Assembly: GCA_965242575.1 (NCBI GenBank)
Contig: OZ251461.1
Coordinates: 3,286,001 to 3,350,000, forward strand
Direction of reading: 5' to 3'
DNA: 64,000 bases
Source: JANQOH01 sp965242575
GTDB taxonomy: Bacteria > Pseudomonadota > Alphaproteobacteria > UBA7887
Within the stretch, counting starts at the first letter, position 1. Each line of letters starts with the position of its first letter. The notes beneath the pieces were generated by a model. It saw only the letters and a list, made by a program, of their open reading frames with translations. It was not told where the DNA came from and ran no database searches. Shown here in pieces: positions 28,693 to 36,868 of this stretch. The position numbers and the translations under genes are program-made.

Positions 28693-29541
28693 TCATCGCC
28701 CGTAAACCGGACGGAAACTTTCCTCCGCCCCCGGCCCGCGATCGCCGCCGAGCCGGCCGCGCAGGACCTGGCGGACCCCGCGCGCCAGCCCGGTCGCCGG
28801 GTCGGTTTCGACGCACACCGCGCACAGCGCGCCGGGGCCCTTCGACGGCGGGATGCGCCCCACCGGCATCTTGGTGCGGAACTTCTGGATCCACATCGCC
28901 TTGTCGGAGCCGATCACCGAATCGTAGTCGCCGCACATGCCGGCGTCGGTCTGGAAGGCGGTCCCCCCCGCGAGCACCCGCGCGTCGCTGGTGGGGACGT
29001 GGGTATGCGACCCCACGACCAGACTCGCGCGCCCGTCGAGGAAGTGCCCCAGCGCCTGCTTCTCGCTGGCGGTCTCGGCGTGGACGTCGACCACCGCGGC
29101 GGCGACCGCGACGCCGAGCTCGTGCCGGGCGAGCGCCTCGTCCACCGCCGCGAAGGGGTCGCCCAGCGGGTCCATGAACACCCGCCCCATGACGTTGAGC
29201 GCCAGCACGCGCTCGCCGCGCGCGGTCTCGTAAACGCCCATCCCCGCCCCCGGCGTGCTGCCGGGCGGGTAGTTGATCGGCCGCAGCAGGCGCGGCTCGC
29301 GCGGCAGCAGGGTGACGACCTCGCGCTGGTCCCACACGTGGTTGCCGGTGGTGACCACGTCGACGCCGGAATCGAACAGCTCCCCGGCGATGGCGGCGGT
29401 GATCCCGAAGCCGCCGGCGGCGTTCTCGCCGTTGGCGACGACGAAATCGAGCTCCAGTTCGCGGCGCAGCGCTGGGACGTGCTCGGCCACCGCGCGGCGC
29501 CCGGCGGAGCCGACCACGTCGCCGCAGAACAATATCCTCAT
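28693..29541 (-). CDS. ymdB: YmdB-family metallophosphoesterase (TIGR00282)
   Basis: 282 residues from ATG 29541. Binuclear metal ligands are in MRILFCGDVVGSAGR, VANGENAAGGFG, TTGNHVWDQ and VVGSHTHVPTSD. ADAGMCG appears as QTDAGMCGDYDSVIG. The family includes Bacillus YmdB, a 2',3'-cyclic-nucleotide phosphodiesterase. In alphaproteobacteria it sits between the FTHF cyclo-ligase and yebC, as here. The ATG overlaps the upstream stop by 4 bases. Confidence 0.93.
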   Translation of the reverse strand: MRILFCGDVVGSAGRRAVAEHVPALRRELELDFVVANGENAAGGFGITAAIAGELFDSGVDVVTTGNHVWDQREVVTLLPREPRLLRPINYPPGSTPGAGMGVYETARGERVLALNVMGRVFMDPLGDPFAAVDEALARHELGVAVAAAVVDVHAETASEKQALGHFLDGRASLVVGSHTHVPTSDARVLAGGTAFQTDAGMCGDYDSVIGSDKAMWIQKFRTKMPVGRIPPSKGPGALCAVCVETDPATGLARGVRQVLRGRLGGDRGPGAEESFRPVYGR

Positions 29542-30116
29542 CCGCCCCTCCCGGCCGCGCAGCGCAGGGCCGCGCGCTCGCTCGCCACCCAGTCCACCGG
29601 CCGGTCGTGCGGGCCGCGCGGCGCCGCGTCGCACAACTGGTCGTGGAAGGCGACGCCCACCGCGAGCGCGCCGTCGAGGCCGGCGAGGGTGCGGTCGTAA
29701 TAGCCGCCGCCGTAACCGAGGCGGTAGCCTTGGCGGTCCACTGCGAGCAGCGGCGCGAGAAGCGCCGCCGGGACGACCTCCGGCGCGCCGGGCGCGGGCG
29801 CCCTGGTCCCGAACGGGCCGGGCTCCAGCGTCTCGCCCTCGGCCCAGGCGCGGAACGCCAGCGGCCGGTCCGGCCCGACGACGACCGGCAGGCAGAGCGG
29901 ATGCCCGCGCGCGGCGAGCGCGCGCATCAGCGGGCGGGGGTCCGCCTCATCGGCGAACGGCCAGTATCCGGCGACCGGCGCGCCGGGCGGGAAGGGGACC
30001 GCCGCGAGCGCCCGCCAGGCGATGGCGGCGCCGTCGCCGGGGCGGCGCGGCCGCACCCGCCGGCGGGCGCGGAGCGCGGCTCGCAGCGCCGCCTTGGCGG
30101 CGTCCGCATCGCTCAC
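29538..30116 (-). CDS. 5-formyltetrahydrofolate cyclo-ligase
   Basis: 192 residues from GTG 30116. It converts 5-formyl-THF to 5,10-methenyl-THF with ATP. The nucleotide-binding LGYGGGYYDRTLAGLDG and the substrate region GPFGTRAPAPGAPEVVPA are clear; PVAGYWPFADEADPRPLM is the conserved N-terminal block. Upstream in-frame codons run into the 6S RNA gene, so the GTG before SDADAAKAALRAALR is chosen. In proteobacteria this gene (ygfA) is commonly co-transcribed with 6S RNA, as here. Confidence 0.92.
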   Translation of the reverse strand: MSDADAAKAALRAALRARRRVRPRRPGDGAAIAWRALAAVPFPPGAPVAGYWPFADEADPRPLMRALAARGHPLCLPVVVGPDRPLAFRAWAEGETLEPGPFGTRAPAPGAPEVVPAALLAPLLAVDRQGYRLGYGGGYYDRTLAGLDGALAVGVAFHDQLCDAAPRGPHDRPVDWVASERAALRCAAGRGG

Positions 30117-30142
30117 CCGTTCGGGCCGCCCGGCGGCGGATG

Positions 30143-30302
30143 GGACGGGACCGCCTCGACCGTCGGCGTTTTGCTCCACTGTGGCCTGCTTGTGCAGGTG
30201 GGCGCCGTATGACGACGGCTCGCCGCCGCCAGGGACAGCTCCCGAGTGGTCGCCATTGGCCCAGGGGCAAGAGCGCCTCGACGCGCCGCGCAGTGCCCGT
30301 CC
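30143..30302 (-). ncRNA. ssrS: 6S RNA
   Basis: About 160 bases between zapA and the FTHF cyclo-ligase gene, the classic 6S locus. The ends pair: GGACGGG at the 5' end with CCCGTCC at the 3' end. Inside, GGCG and TTGC on the 5' arm match GCAA and CGCC on the 3' arm, leaving the open bubble typical of an RNA that mimics a melted promoter. The segments CGGGAGCTGTCCCTGG and GGCGCCCACCTGC resemble alphaproteobacterial 6S RNAs. It binds the sigma-70 holoenzyme. A promoter TTGCCG-17-TAGAGT (-10 at 30310-30315) overlaps the zapA 3' end. Confidence 0.85.
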
Positions 30303-30312
30303 ACCCTCTACT

Positions 30313-30639
30313 CTAGCGGCTTTCGAGGCGGTCGGCAAGGGCTTCGAGGCGCGCCGCCATGGCGTCGACCGCCTGCGCCGCCTCCGCCTCCGTCTCCGCC
30401 GCGCCGGCGGCGCTCGACTCCAGCCTGTCGCGGGTCTCGGCGAGTTCGTCCGCCACCGTCAGGCCGGTCATGACCAGCAGGTGCGCGTCGCCGACCGAGG
30501 CCGCGCCGCCGGCGCCGCGGAGCAGGCCGCGCGCCACCCTGTCGAGGTAACCGCCGAGCTGGCGGATGCGCTCCTCCTCGCCGTCGCCGCAACGGATGGC
30601 GTAGGAGCGGCCGTTGATCTCGATCTTCGCGCGGCCCAC
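30313..30639 (-). CDS. zapA: Cell division protein ZapA
   Basis: 108 residues. It begins MGRAKIEINGRSYAIRCGDG and EEERIRQLGGYLDRVARGL, the ZapA globular dimer, then DAHLLVMTGLTVADELAETR and a long C-terminal coiled coil. ZapA binds FtsZ and bundles filaments at midcell. It lies 12 bases after the small coiled-coil gene and just before 6S RNA. Confidence 0.93.
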   Translation of the reverse strand: MGRAKIEINGRSYAIRCGDGEEERIRQLGGYLDRVARGLLRGAGGAASVGDAHLLVMTGLTVADELAETRDRLESSAAGAAETEAEAAQAVDAMAARLEALADRLESR

Positions 30640-30651
30640 GGCGCCGCCCTC

Positions 30652-30873
30652 CTATTCGCCGGCCAGCGCGCGCACCCGCGCGATGGCGCCGTCGAGTCGC
30701 TCCGACGCCGTGCGCGCGGCGCCTCTGAGCGCGTCGTTCTCGCTCCGGAGCCGCGCGAGGTCGGCCTCGAGGCGCGCGCGCCCGGCGTCGTCCGCCGGCG
30801 CCCGCAGCGCCGCCGCCTCGACCCGGTCCAGCGCCCGCGCGAACCGCGCCCGCGCCTGTTCGAGTGCCGCCAT
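30652..30873 (-). CDS. DUF4164-type small coiled-coil protein
   Basis: 73 residues, almost all heptad-like helix (ALEQARARFARALDRVEAAA, ARLEADLARLRSENDALRGA). Small coiled-coil proteins of the DUF4164 type precede zapA in alphaproteobacteria. A role with ZapA or FtsZ is inferred only from this conserved pairing. The length is slightly short for the family. Confidence 0.7.
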   Translation of the reverse strand: MAALEQARARFARALDRVEAAALRAPADDAGRARLEADLARLRSENDALRGAARTASERLDGAIARVRALAGE

Positions 30874-30927
30874 GCGCGCCGCCCGCCCTGCGTTTCCGCG
30901 CCCCGGCCCGCCCGTGCGGGAGGCGGC

Positions 30928-31004
30928 TGGCGCGCCCGGGAAGATTCGAACTCCCGACCCCCAGGTTCGTAGCCTGGTGCTCTATCCAGCTGAGCTACGG
31001 GCGC
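30928..31004 (-). tRNA. tRNA-Arg (anticodon ACG)
   Basis: The 77-base gene folds as a standard cloverleaf. Acceptor GCGCCCG pairs with CGGGCGC, the D arm is GCTCAGCTGGATAGAGC, the anticodon stem is CCAGG/CCTGG around loop CTACGAA, and the T arm is GGGAGTTCGAATCTTCC. The anticodon ACG is normally edited to ICG to read CGU, CGC and CGA. The 3' CCA is encoded (30928-30930). Confidence 0.96.
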
Positions 31005-31029
31005 GCCGCGGCCGTCCGAGGCCGGGAGC

Positions 31030-31058
31030 AATCTAGCCCATCGCCGCGCGGCGGGCAA
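31030..31058 (-). promoter_or_regulatory. tRNA-Arg promoter
   Basis: On the minus strand TTGCCC (31053-31058) and TAGATT (31030-31035) are 17 bases apart, placing the start about 19 bases before the tRNA. The -35 box lies inside the 38-bp palindrome that follows chvG. Confidence 0.5.
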
Positions 31059-31084
31059 CGGCGCCGGCGCCGTTGCCCGCCGCG
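31047..31084 (-). terminator. 38-bp perfect palindrome directly after chvG
   Basis: The 19-base half-site CGCGGCGGGCAACGGCGCC is followed immediately by its exact reverse complement, and the block abuts the chvG stop at 31085. As RNA it folds to a very stable hairpin. There is no U-tract on the minus strand. It probably stabilises or ends the chvG transcript ahead of tRNA-Arg and also contains the tRNA -35 box. Confidence 0.6.
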
Positions 31085-32713
31085 TCAAGAACCCGGATTC
31101 CGGTCGCGGGGCAATCGCACGACGAATCGGGCGCCGGCGGGGGCGCCGTCCGCGCCCACGCGGTTTTCGGCGAGGATGCGCCCGCTATGCGCCTCGACGA
31201 CGCGGCGCGCAATGCTCAGCCCCAGGCCGGAGTGCAGGCCGAACGCCTCGCCCTGCGGGCGCTCGCTGTAAAAACGGTCGAATATCGCCGCCTCGGCGCC
31301 GGGGGGCAGGCCGGGGCCGTCGTCCTCGACCGTCGCCGTGACCTCGCCGCCGCGCGCCTCGAGGCCGATGCGGACCGTCCCGCCGGGCGGGCTGAACGAG
31401 ATCGCGTTGTCGATCAGGTTGAGGAAGACCTGCGCCAGCCGCTCCTCGATCCCGCGCACGCGCGCATCGGCGCCGGGCGCCGTCCGCAGGACGATCTCCG
31501 GCCCGCCGGCGGCGGTCTTGCCGCGTTCGATCGAGACTATCGCCTCCAGCAGCGCCGCCATGTCGACCGGCGCGAAGTCGGCCCGCGAGAGTTCCGCGTC
31601 GAGCCGCGACGCGGCCGAAATGTCGGTGATCAGCCGGTCCATCCGCGCGATGTCCTGCGTCAGGACCCGGCGCAGGCGCCGCCGCGCCGCCGGGTCCTCC
31701 ACCCGGACGAAGGCGTCGACGGCGGTTTGCAGGCTCGACAGCGGGTTCTTGAGCTCGTGCGCCACGTCGGCGGCGAAACGCTCGATCTCGTCGACGCGGG
31801 ACCGCAACTCGCCGGTCATCCGGCGCAGCGCGACCGACAGGTCGCCGATCTCGTCGCCGCGCCGGCCCATGTCGGGGATTTCGCCGGGACCGCGGCGCTC
31901 CGCCGTCACCTTCTCCGCCGCCGCCGCGAGCCGGCGAATCGGCCGCGTCACCGTCCCCGCCAGGTAGAGCGAGAGCAGGGCGGTGACGGCGAGGACGGCG
32001 AGCCCCAGCAGCAGCGCGTCGCGGCGCGTCTCGCGCACCTTGGCCTGGATCCCCGCCGTGTCGGCGGTCAGCAGCAGGGCGCCCAGCACCTCCTTGAAGC
32101 GGCGCACCGGCGCCGCGACCGCGAGGCCCACGCGCCCGTCCGACATGCGCCGCGCCTGGGCCCCGACCTCGCCGTTGAGCGCGGCCACGACCTCGGAGAA
32201 ATACTCCGCGCGCGAGTGGTCCCCCTCCACCCCGCGCGGCAGGTCGCCCATCGCCAGGCGGTCGAGAAACGCTTCGAAGCGGCGCAGCAGCGACCCCGCC
32301 GCCTCGGGCGGCGGCAGCGCGCGGATGGCGACGCGGGTCCCGCCCCGCGCCGCCCGGCGGCTGTCGACCAGCAATTCGCCGTCGTTGCCGAACAGCCGCG
32401 CCCGGGAGCCGACCGGCAGCGCGAGCGGCGGGATCAGCCGCCGCGCGAAATAGGCGTCGATGCGCCCCGGCGCCGCCGGATCGCGCGGGATCGCCGTTTC
32501 GCCGAGCACCGCGGCGATGATCCGCGCCTGCGTCGCCAGCGCGTCGAGGCGGCCCTGGATCAGCCCCCGCTGGTACTGGTCGAGATAGATCACGCCGCCG
32601 ACGAGGATGCCGACGGCCACCAGGTTGACCGTCAGCACCCGCTGCGTCAGCGCCGAGAACCGCCGCCGCGGCCTTCCGGCCTCACCCCTCGCCGTAGCGG
32701 TAGCCGACGCCAT
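31085..32713 (-). CDS. chvG: ChvG-type sensor histidine kinase
   Basis: 542 residues. One transmembrane helix at about 24-44 (RVLTVNLVAVGILVGGVIYL), a periplasmic sensor domain to about 230, a second helix (ALLLGLAVLAVTALLSLYLA), then HAMP. The phosphoacceptor is His319 in FAADVAHELKNPLSSLQTAV. The ATPase has NLIDNAISFSPPGGT, VEDDGPGLPPG and GLGLSIARRVVEAHSG. ChvG/ExoS kinases respond to acidity or cell-wall stress and phosphorylate ChvI. The start overlaps chvI by 32 bases. The usual ExoR repressor gene is not in view. Confidence 0.92.
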   Translation of the reverse strand: MASATATARGEAGRPRRRFSALTQRVLTVNLVAVGILVGGVIYLDQYQRGLIQGRLDALATQARIIAAVLGETAIPRDPAAPGRIDAYFARRLIPPLALPVGSRARLFGNDGELLVDSRRAARGGTRVAIRALPPPEAAGSLLRRFEAFLDRLAMGDLPRGVEGDHSRAEYFSEVVAALNGEVGAQARRMSDGRVGLAVAAPVRRFKEVLGALLLTADTAGIQAKVRETRRDALLLGLAVLAVTALLSLYLAGTVTRPIRRLAAAAEKVTAERRGPGEIPDMGRRGDEIGDLSVALRRMTGELRSRVDEIERFAADVAHELKNPLSSLQTAVDAFVRVEDPAARRRLRRVLTQDIARMDRLITDISAASRLDAELSRADFAPVDMAALLEAIVSIERGKTAAGGPEIVLRTAPGADARVRGIEERLAQVFLNLIDNAISFSPPGGTVRIGLEARGGEVTATVEDDGPGLPPGAEAAIFDRFYSERPQGEAFGLHSGLGLSIARRVVEAHSGRILAENRVGADGAPAGARFVVRLPRDRNPGS

Positions 32714-33389
32714 ACAGGGTCTCGATCCCGGAGAAGCCGGGGTCGACGGCGCGGAACTTCCGCCTCATCCGCTTGATGTGGCTGTCGATCGTCCGGTCGT
32801 CGACGTAGATGCGCTCGTCGTAGGCGGCGTCCATCAGCTGGTTGCGGCTGCGGACGTGGCCCGGCCGGGCCGCCAGCGCCTTGAGGATCAGGAACTCGGT
32901 CACCGTCAGCGCGACCGCCTCGCCCTTCCACGCGCACAGGTGGCGCGACGGGTCGAGCAGCAGGTCGCCCCGGCGGAGGACGGGTTCGTCCTCGGCGCCG
33001 TCCGGCGCGGAGTCGGCGCCGGCGAGCGCGGCGCGGCGCAGCAGGGCCCGCGCGCGCGCCACCAGCAGCCGCAGCGAGAACGGCTTGGTGATGTAGTCGT
33101 CGGCGCCCACCTTGAAGCCCAGCAGTTCGTCGATCTCGTCGTCCTTCGAGGTGAGGAAGATCGCCGGCATGGCGGATTCGCGGCGCAGCCGGGCGAGCAG
33201 CTCGAGGCCGTCCATGCGCGGCATCTTGATGTCGAGCACGGCGAGGTCCGCCGGGTCGCGCGCCAGGTCGCGCAGCGCCGCCTCGCCGTCGGTCCAGGTC
33301 CGGACGTCGAACCCCTCCGCCTCCAGGGCGATGGCGACCGAGGTGAGGATGTTCCGGTCGTCGTCGACGAGGGCGATCCTGGGCTTCAC
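32682..33389 (-). CDS. chvI: ChvI-type response regulator
   Basis: 235 residues from GTG 33389. Receiver domain: IALVDDDRN acidic pocket, phosphoacceptor Asp53 in LAVLDIKMPRMDG, and FLTSKDDEIDELLGFKVGAD followed by YITKPFS. The C-terminal OmpR/PhoB winged helix has LTVTEFLILKALAARPGHVR and DDRTIDSHIKRMRRKFR. The segment between receiver and effector contains the family-specific RRAALAGADSAP linker. Paired with chvG. A TATACT box lies at 33422-33427. Confidence 0.94.
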   Translation of the reverse strand: MKPRIALVDDDRNILTSVAIALEAEGFDVRTWTDGEAALRDLARDPADLAVLDIKMPRMDGLELLARLRRESAMPAIFLTSKDDEIDELLGFKVGADDYITKPFSLRLLVARARALLRRAALAGADSAPDGAEDEPVLRRGDLLLDPSRHLCAWKGEAVALTVTEFLILKALAARPGHVRSRNQLMDAAYDERIYVDDRTIDSHIKRMRRKFRAVDPGFSGIETLYGVGYRYGEG

Positions 33390-33421
33390 GCGCGTCCTCC
33401 GGTGGGTTCCGCCGCGGCGGG

Positions 33422-33427
33422 AGTATA
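33422..33427 (-). promoter_or_regulatory. -10 element upstream of chvI
   Basis: TATACT on the minus strand lies 33 bases before the chvI GTG. No convincing -35 hexamer is seen at 16-18 bases. The same bases form part of the spacer before the plus-strand HugZ-like gene, whose GGAGG site follows. Confidence 0.35.
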
Positions 33428-33437
33428 GGCTGGAGGC

Positions 33438-34175
33438 ATGGCGGATAGGGACTCCCCGGCGGCGGTCGCCCGCCGCCTGTGCCGCGGGCGCGACCGGGCG
33501 GCGCTGTCGACGGCGGCGGCGGACGACGGCGGGCGGCCCTACGGCTCCCTCGTCCTCGCCGCCTGCCGCTTCGACGGCGCGCCGCTCCTGCTGCTTTCGC
33601 GGCTCGCGGTCCACACCGCCAACCTGGCCGCCGACCCGCGCCTGTGCCTCCTCTACGACGAGTCCGCCGGCCTCGCCGACCCGCTGGCGGGGGCGCGCGC
33701 CGGCGCGCTCGGCCGCGCCGAGGCGGAGGACGACCCGGCGGCGCTGGCGCGGTTCGTTCGCCGCCATCCCGGCGCCGCGCGCTACGCCGGCTTCGCCGAC
33801 TTCTCGCTCTACCGCGTCGCCGTCGACCGCGTCCGCCTGGTGGCGGGGTTCGGGGCGATAGAGACGCTGGACGGATCGGTTCTGGCCGGCCCGGACGCGC
33901 CGGCGCTGGCGCGCGCCGAGGCCGGCATCGTCGCGCATATGAACGACTCCCACGCCGACGCGGTCGCCGCCGCCGCGCGCCGCCTGTCCGGCGGCGACGG
34001 CGCGGGCTGGCGCATGACGGGCATCGACCCGTTCGGCGCCGACCTGCGCCGCGCCGGCGAGGTCGCGCGCTGGACCTTCGCCGCCCCCGCAACGACCCCG
34101 GACGGCGCGCGGAAGGCCCTCATCGCCATGGCGCGGGACGCCCGCCGGGCGCGCGGCCCGGGTCCGGCCGCTTGA
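33438..34175 (+). CDS. HugZ-like pyridoxamine 5'-phosphate oxidase-family protein
   Basis: 245 residues. The N-terminal split-barrel domain (DRAALSTAAADDGGRPYGSL, LLLLSRLAVHTANLAADPRL, SLYRVAVDRVRLVAGFG) is followed by a DUF2470 domain (HMNDSHADAVAAAARRL). This matches HugZ/HutZ-type proteins that bind or degrade haem, or act on flavin. The iron-regulated promoter or haem receptor that often goes with HugZ is not visible. The ATG at 33438 follows GGAGG, and the gene diverges from chvI. Confidence 0.83.
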   Translation: MADRDSPAAVARRLCRGRDRAALSTAAADDGGRPYGSLVLAACRFDGAPLLLLSRLAVHTANLAADPRLCLLYDESAGLADPLAGARAGALGRAEAEDDPAALARFVRRHPGAARYAGFADFSLYRVAVDRVRLVAGFGAIETLDGSVLAGPDAPALARAEAGIVAHMNDSHADAVAAAARRLSGGDGAGWRMTGIDPFGADLRRAGEVARWTFAAPATTPDGARKALIAMARDARRARGPGPAA

Positions 34176-34237
34176 CCGGCGGGGCGTTGGCGCCGATGGT
34201 GCCCCCTCCCGCCCGTCTCCGTCCCCGAGGCCGACCC

Positions 34238-35086
34238 GTGACGAAATTCGCCGGAACCGCCACCTACGTCGCCACCGACGACCTGATGGTCGCGGTCAAC
34301 GCGGCCGTCGCGCTGGAGCGCCCGCTGCTCGTCAAGGGCGAGCCCGGCACCGGCAAGACCATGCTCGCCGAGGAGATCGCCGGCGCGCTCGGCAAGACGC
34401 TGATTCGCTGGCACATCAAGTCCACCACCACGGCGCAGCAGGGGCTTTACGAATACGACGCCGTGGCGCGGCTGCGCGACGGCCAGCTCGGCGACGGGCG
34501 GGTGCGCGACATCGCCAACTACATCTCGCGCGGCAAATTGTGGGAGGCGTTCACGGGCGGCGAGGCGCCGGTGCTGCTCATCGACGAGATCGACAAGGCG
34601 GACATCGAATTTCCCAACGACCTGCTGCTCGAGCTCGACCGCATGGAGTTCTATGTTTACGAAACCAAGGAGACGGTGAAGGCGGCCCACCGCCCCATCG
34701 TCGTCGTCACCTCGAACAACGAGAAGGAGCTGCCGGACGCCTTCCTGCGCCGCTGCTTCTTCCACTACATCGCCTTCCCCGACGCCGACACCATGGCGCG
34801 CATCGTCCAGGTGCACTTCCCCGGCGTGAAGAAGGCGCTGCTGTCCGCCGCGCTGCGCGCGTTCTACGAGGTCCGCGAGGTTCCCGGCCTCAAGAAGAAA
34901 CCCTCCACGTCGGAGCTTCTCGACTGGATCAAGCTCCTCCTCGTCGAGGATATCGACCCCGCCGTGCTGCGCGAGAACGACCGCGGCAAGGCCATCCCGC
35001 CGCTCCACGGCGCGCTGTTGAAGAACGAACAGGACGTCCACCTGTTCGAGCGCCTCGCCTTCCTCGCCCGGCGCGAGGGGCGTTGA
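34238..35086 (+). CDS. MoxR-family AAA+ ATPase
   Basis: 282 residues. The start at GTG 34238 gives the family opening TKFAGTATYVATDDLMVAV; an ATG at 34196 would add 14 unconserved residues. Walker A is VKGEPGTGKTMLAEEIAGAL, Walker B VLLIDEIDKADIEFPNDLL, and sensor 1 lies in VVVTSNNEKELPDAFLRRC. MoxR ATPases act as chaperones with von Willebrand factor A proteins to insert metals or mature complexes. The next gene is such a partner. An equivalent pair is often found near aerobic CO dehydrogenase genes, which are absent here. Confidence 0.93.
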   Translation: MTKFAGTATYVATDDLMVAVNAAVALERPLLVKGEPGTGKTMLAEEIAGALGKTLIRWHIKSTTTAQQGLYEYDAVARLRDGQLGDGRVRDIANYISRGKLWEAFTGGEAPVLLIDEIDKADIEFPNDLLLELDRMEFYVYETKETVKAAHRPIVVVTSNNEKELPDAFLRRCFFHYIAFPDADTMARIVQVHFPGVKKALLSAALRAFYEVREVPGLKKKPSTSELLDWIKLLLVEDIDPAVLRENDRGKAIPPLHGALLKNEQDVHLFERLAFLARREGR

Positions 35087-35108
35087 CGCGGCGGCGGGGG
35101 CGCGGGCC

Positions 35109-36287
35109 GTGTTCGCGACCTTCTTCCTCCGGCTGCGCGAGGCGGGCGCGCCCGTCACGCTGCGCGAATACCTCACCCTGATCGAGGCGCTGAAAGCCGG
35201 CCTGGCGGAGTACAGCGTCGACGACTTCTACTTCCTCAGCCGCGCCGCGCTGGTGAAGGACGAACGCCATTACGACCGCTTCGACCGCGTGTTCGGCGCC
35301 TATTTCAAGGGCGCGGAGCGGCTGGGCGAGGCGCTGGAGGCGGAGCTGCCGGAGGACTGGCTGCGCCGCGAGATCGAGCGCGTCCTCTCCCCGGAGGAGC
35401 GCGCGGCGCTGGAGGCGCTGGGCTGGGACAAGCTGATGGAGGCGTTCCGCGAGCGCCTGCGCGAGCAGAAGGGCCGCCACCAGGGGGGATCCAAATGGAT
35501 CGGGACCGGCGGGACCTCCCCCTTCGGCGCCTGGGGCGACCATCCGGAGGGCATTCGCATCGGCCAGGACGAGGGCCGGCGGCGGAGCGCCGTCAAGGTG
35601 TGGGACAAGCGCGAATACCGCAACCTCGACGACACGGTGACCATCGGGACCCGCAACGTCAAGGTGGCGCTGCGCCGCCTGCGCCAGTTCGTCCGCGACG
35701 GCGCGGCGTCCGAACTCGACATGCCGGCGACGGTGAAGTCCACGGCCGACAACGGCGGCTGGCTCGACCTCCGCATGCGGCCGGAGCGCCGCAACCGGGC
35801 GAGGGTGCTTCTGTTCCTCGACGTCGGCGGGTCGATGAACGTCCACGCCCGGACCTGCGAGGAGCTGTTCTCGTCGGCGCGTTCGGAGTTCAAGCATCTG
35901 GAGTATTTCTACTTCCACAATTGCGTCTATGAGAGCGTGTGGCGCGACAACGCGCGGCGCCACGACGAGCGCGTGCCGACCCGGGAGGTCCTGCACACCT
36001 ACCCGAACGACTACAAATTGGTGTTCGTCGGCGACGCCAGCATGAGCCCCTACGAGATCGCGTATCCCGGCGGCAGCGTCGAACATTGGAACGAGGAGAC
36101 CGGCCAGGTCTGGCTGGAGCGCCTGTTGCGCGTTTACGGCTCGGCGATCTGGCTCAACCCCGAGCCGCGCGACCATTGGGGCTACACGCATTCGATCCGG
36201 ATGATCCGCGACCTGATGGAGGACCGCATGTTCCCCCTCACCGTCGCCGGCCTGGAGGAGGGCATGCGCCTTCTGGCGCGCGGTTGA
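35109..36287 (+). CDS. VWA domain-containing CoxE-like protein
   Basis: 392 residues from GTG 35109. An N-terminal helical region (FATFFLRLREAGAPVTLREY, EYSVDDFYFLSRAALVKDER) leads to a C-terminal von Willebrand A domain with VLLFLDVGGSMNVHARTCEE as the MIDAS motif and LVFVGDASMSPYEI later. It works with the MoxR ATPase 22 bases upstream. No target enzyme is encoded beside them, so the complex they mature is unknown. Confidence 0.9.
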   Translation: MFATFFLRLREAGAPVTLREYLTLIEALKAGLAEYSVDDFYFLSRAALVKDERHYDRFDRVFGAYFKGAERLGEALEAELPEDWLRREIERVLSPEERAALEALGWDKLMEAFRERLREQKGRHQGGSKWIGTGGTSPFGAWGDHPEGIRIGQDEGRRRSAVKVWDKREYRNLDDTVTIGTRNVKVALRRLRQFVRDGAASELDMPATVKSTADNGGWLDLRMRPERRNRARVLLFLDVGGSMNVHARTCEELFSSARSEFKHLEYFYFHNCVYESVWRDNARRHDERVPTREVLHTYPNDYKLVFVGDASMSPYEIAYPGGSVEHWNEETGQVWLERLLRVYGSAIWLNPEPRDHWGYTHSIRMIRDLMEDRMFPLTVAGLEEGMRLLARG

Positions 36288-36368
36288 TCCGCCGCGTTTC
36301 CCGAACCGGCCAGGCGCGTAGTCCGAGGAATGCGGGCCCGGGCCGCGCGCCTGCGACTCGCGTCGACG

Positions 36369-36854
36369 TCAGGGCTTCGGCGCCGCGACGTGCGCGAACT
36401 CCGCCAGGACCGCCGCATAAACGGCGCGCTTGAAGGGGACGACTCCCGCCGCCGCCGCCGCCGGAGACACCCACTTCCAGCTGGAGAATTCCGGTTCGTG
36501 CGCGTCCAGGTCGATGTCTTCGTCGCGGCCCAGGAAGCGCATGGCGAACCACTTCTGCTCCTGGCCCCGGTAGCGCCCCTTCCAGGCGCGGCCCAGGAGC
36601 TCCGCCGGCAGGTCGTAGCGCAGCCAGCGGGCGCTTTCGGCCGCGACCTCGACCTGCGTCGCGCCCGTCTCCTCCGCCAGTTCGCGCAGCGCGGCGGCGC
36701 GGGGGGATTCGCCGGGGTCGATCCCGCCCTGCGGCATCTGCCACGCGCCGGTCGCGAAGTCCCGCCGCCGCCCGACGAACACCTCGCCCCGGCGGTTGAA
36801 CAGCGCCACGCCGACGCAGCGGCGGTAGGGGAGGCCCGCCGCGGCCGCGTCCAC
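36369..36854 (-). CDS. rppH: RNA pyrophosphohydrolase (Nudix)
   Basis: 161 residues from GTG 36854. The Nudix box is GGIDPGESPRAAALRELAEE followed by TG, and LPYRRCVGVALFNRRGEVFV opens the fold. WQMPQGG and RGQEQKWFAMRFLG are typical of RppH, which removes pyrophosphate from mRNA 5' ends to trigger decay. It follows ctpA by 14 bases, the normal alphaproteobacterial neighbour. Confidence 0.94.
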   Translation of the reverse strand: MDAAAAGLPYRRCVGVALFNRRGEVFVGRRRDFATGAWQMPQGGIDPGESPRAAALRELAEETGATQVEVAAESARWLRYDLPAELLGRAWKGRYRGQEQKWFAMRFLGRDEDIDLDAHEPEFSSWKWVSPAAAAAGVVPFKRAVYAAVLAEFAHVAAPKP

Positions 36855-36868
36855 CGTCCGGGCGCCGA

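Noticed and set aside
35800..35860. Damaged MIDAS motif in the VWA protein (DVGGS instead of DxSxS)
   Set aside because: This form is common in CoxE-like members, so it is not a sign of inactivation.
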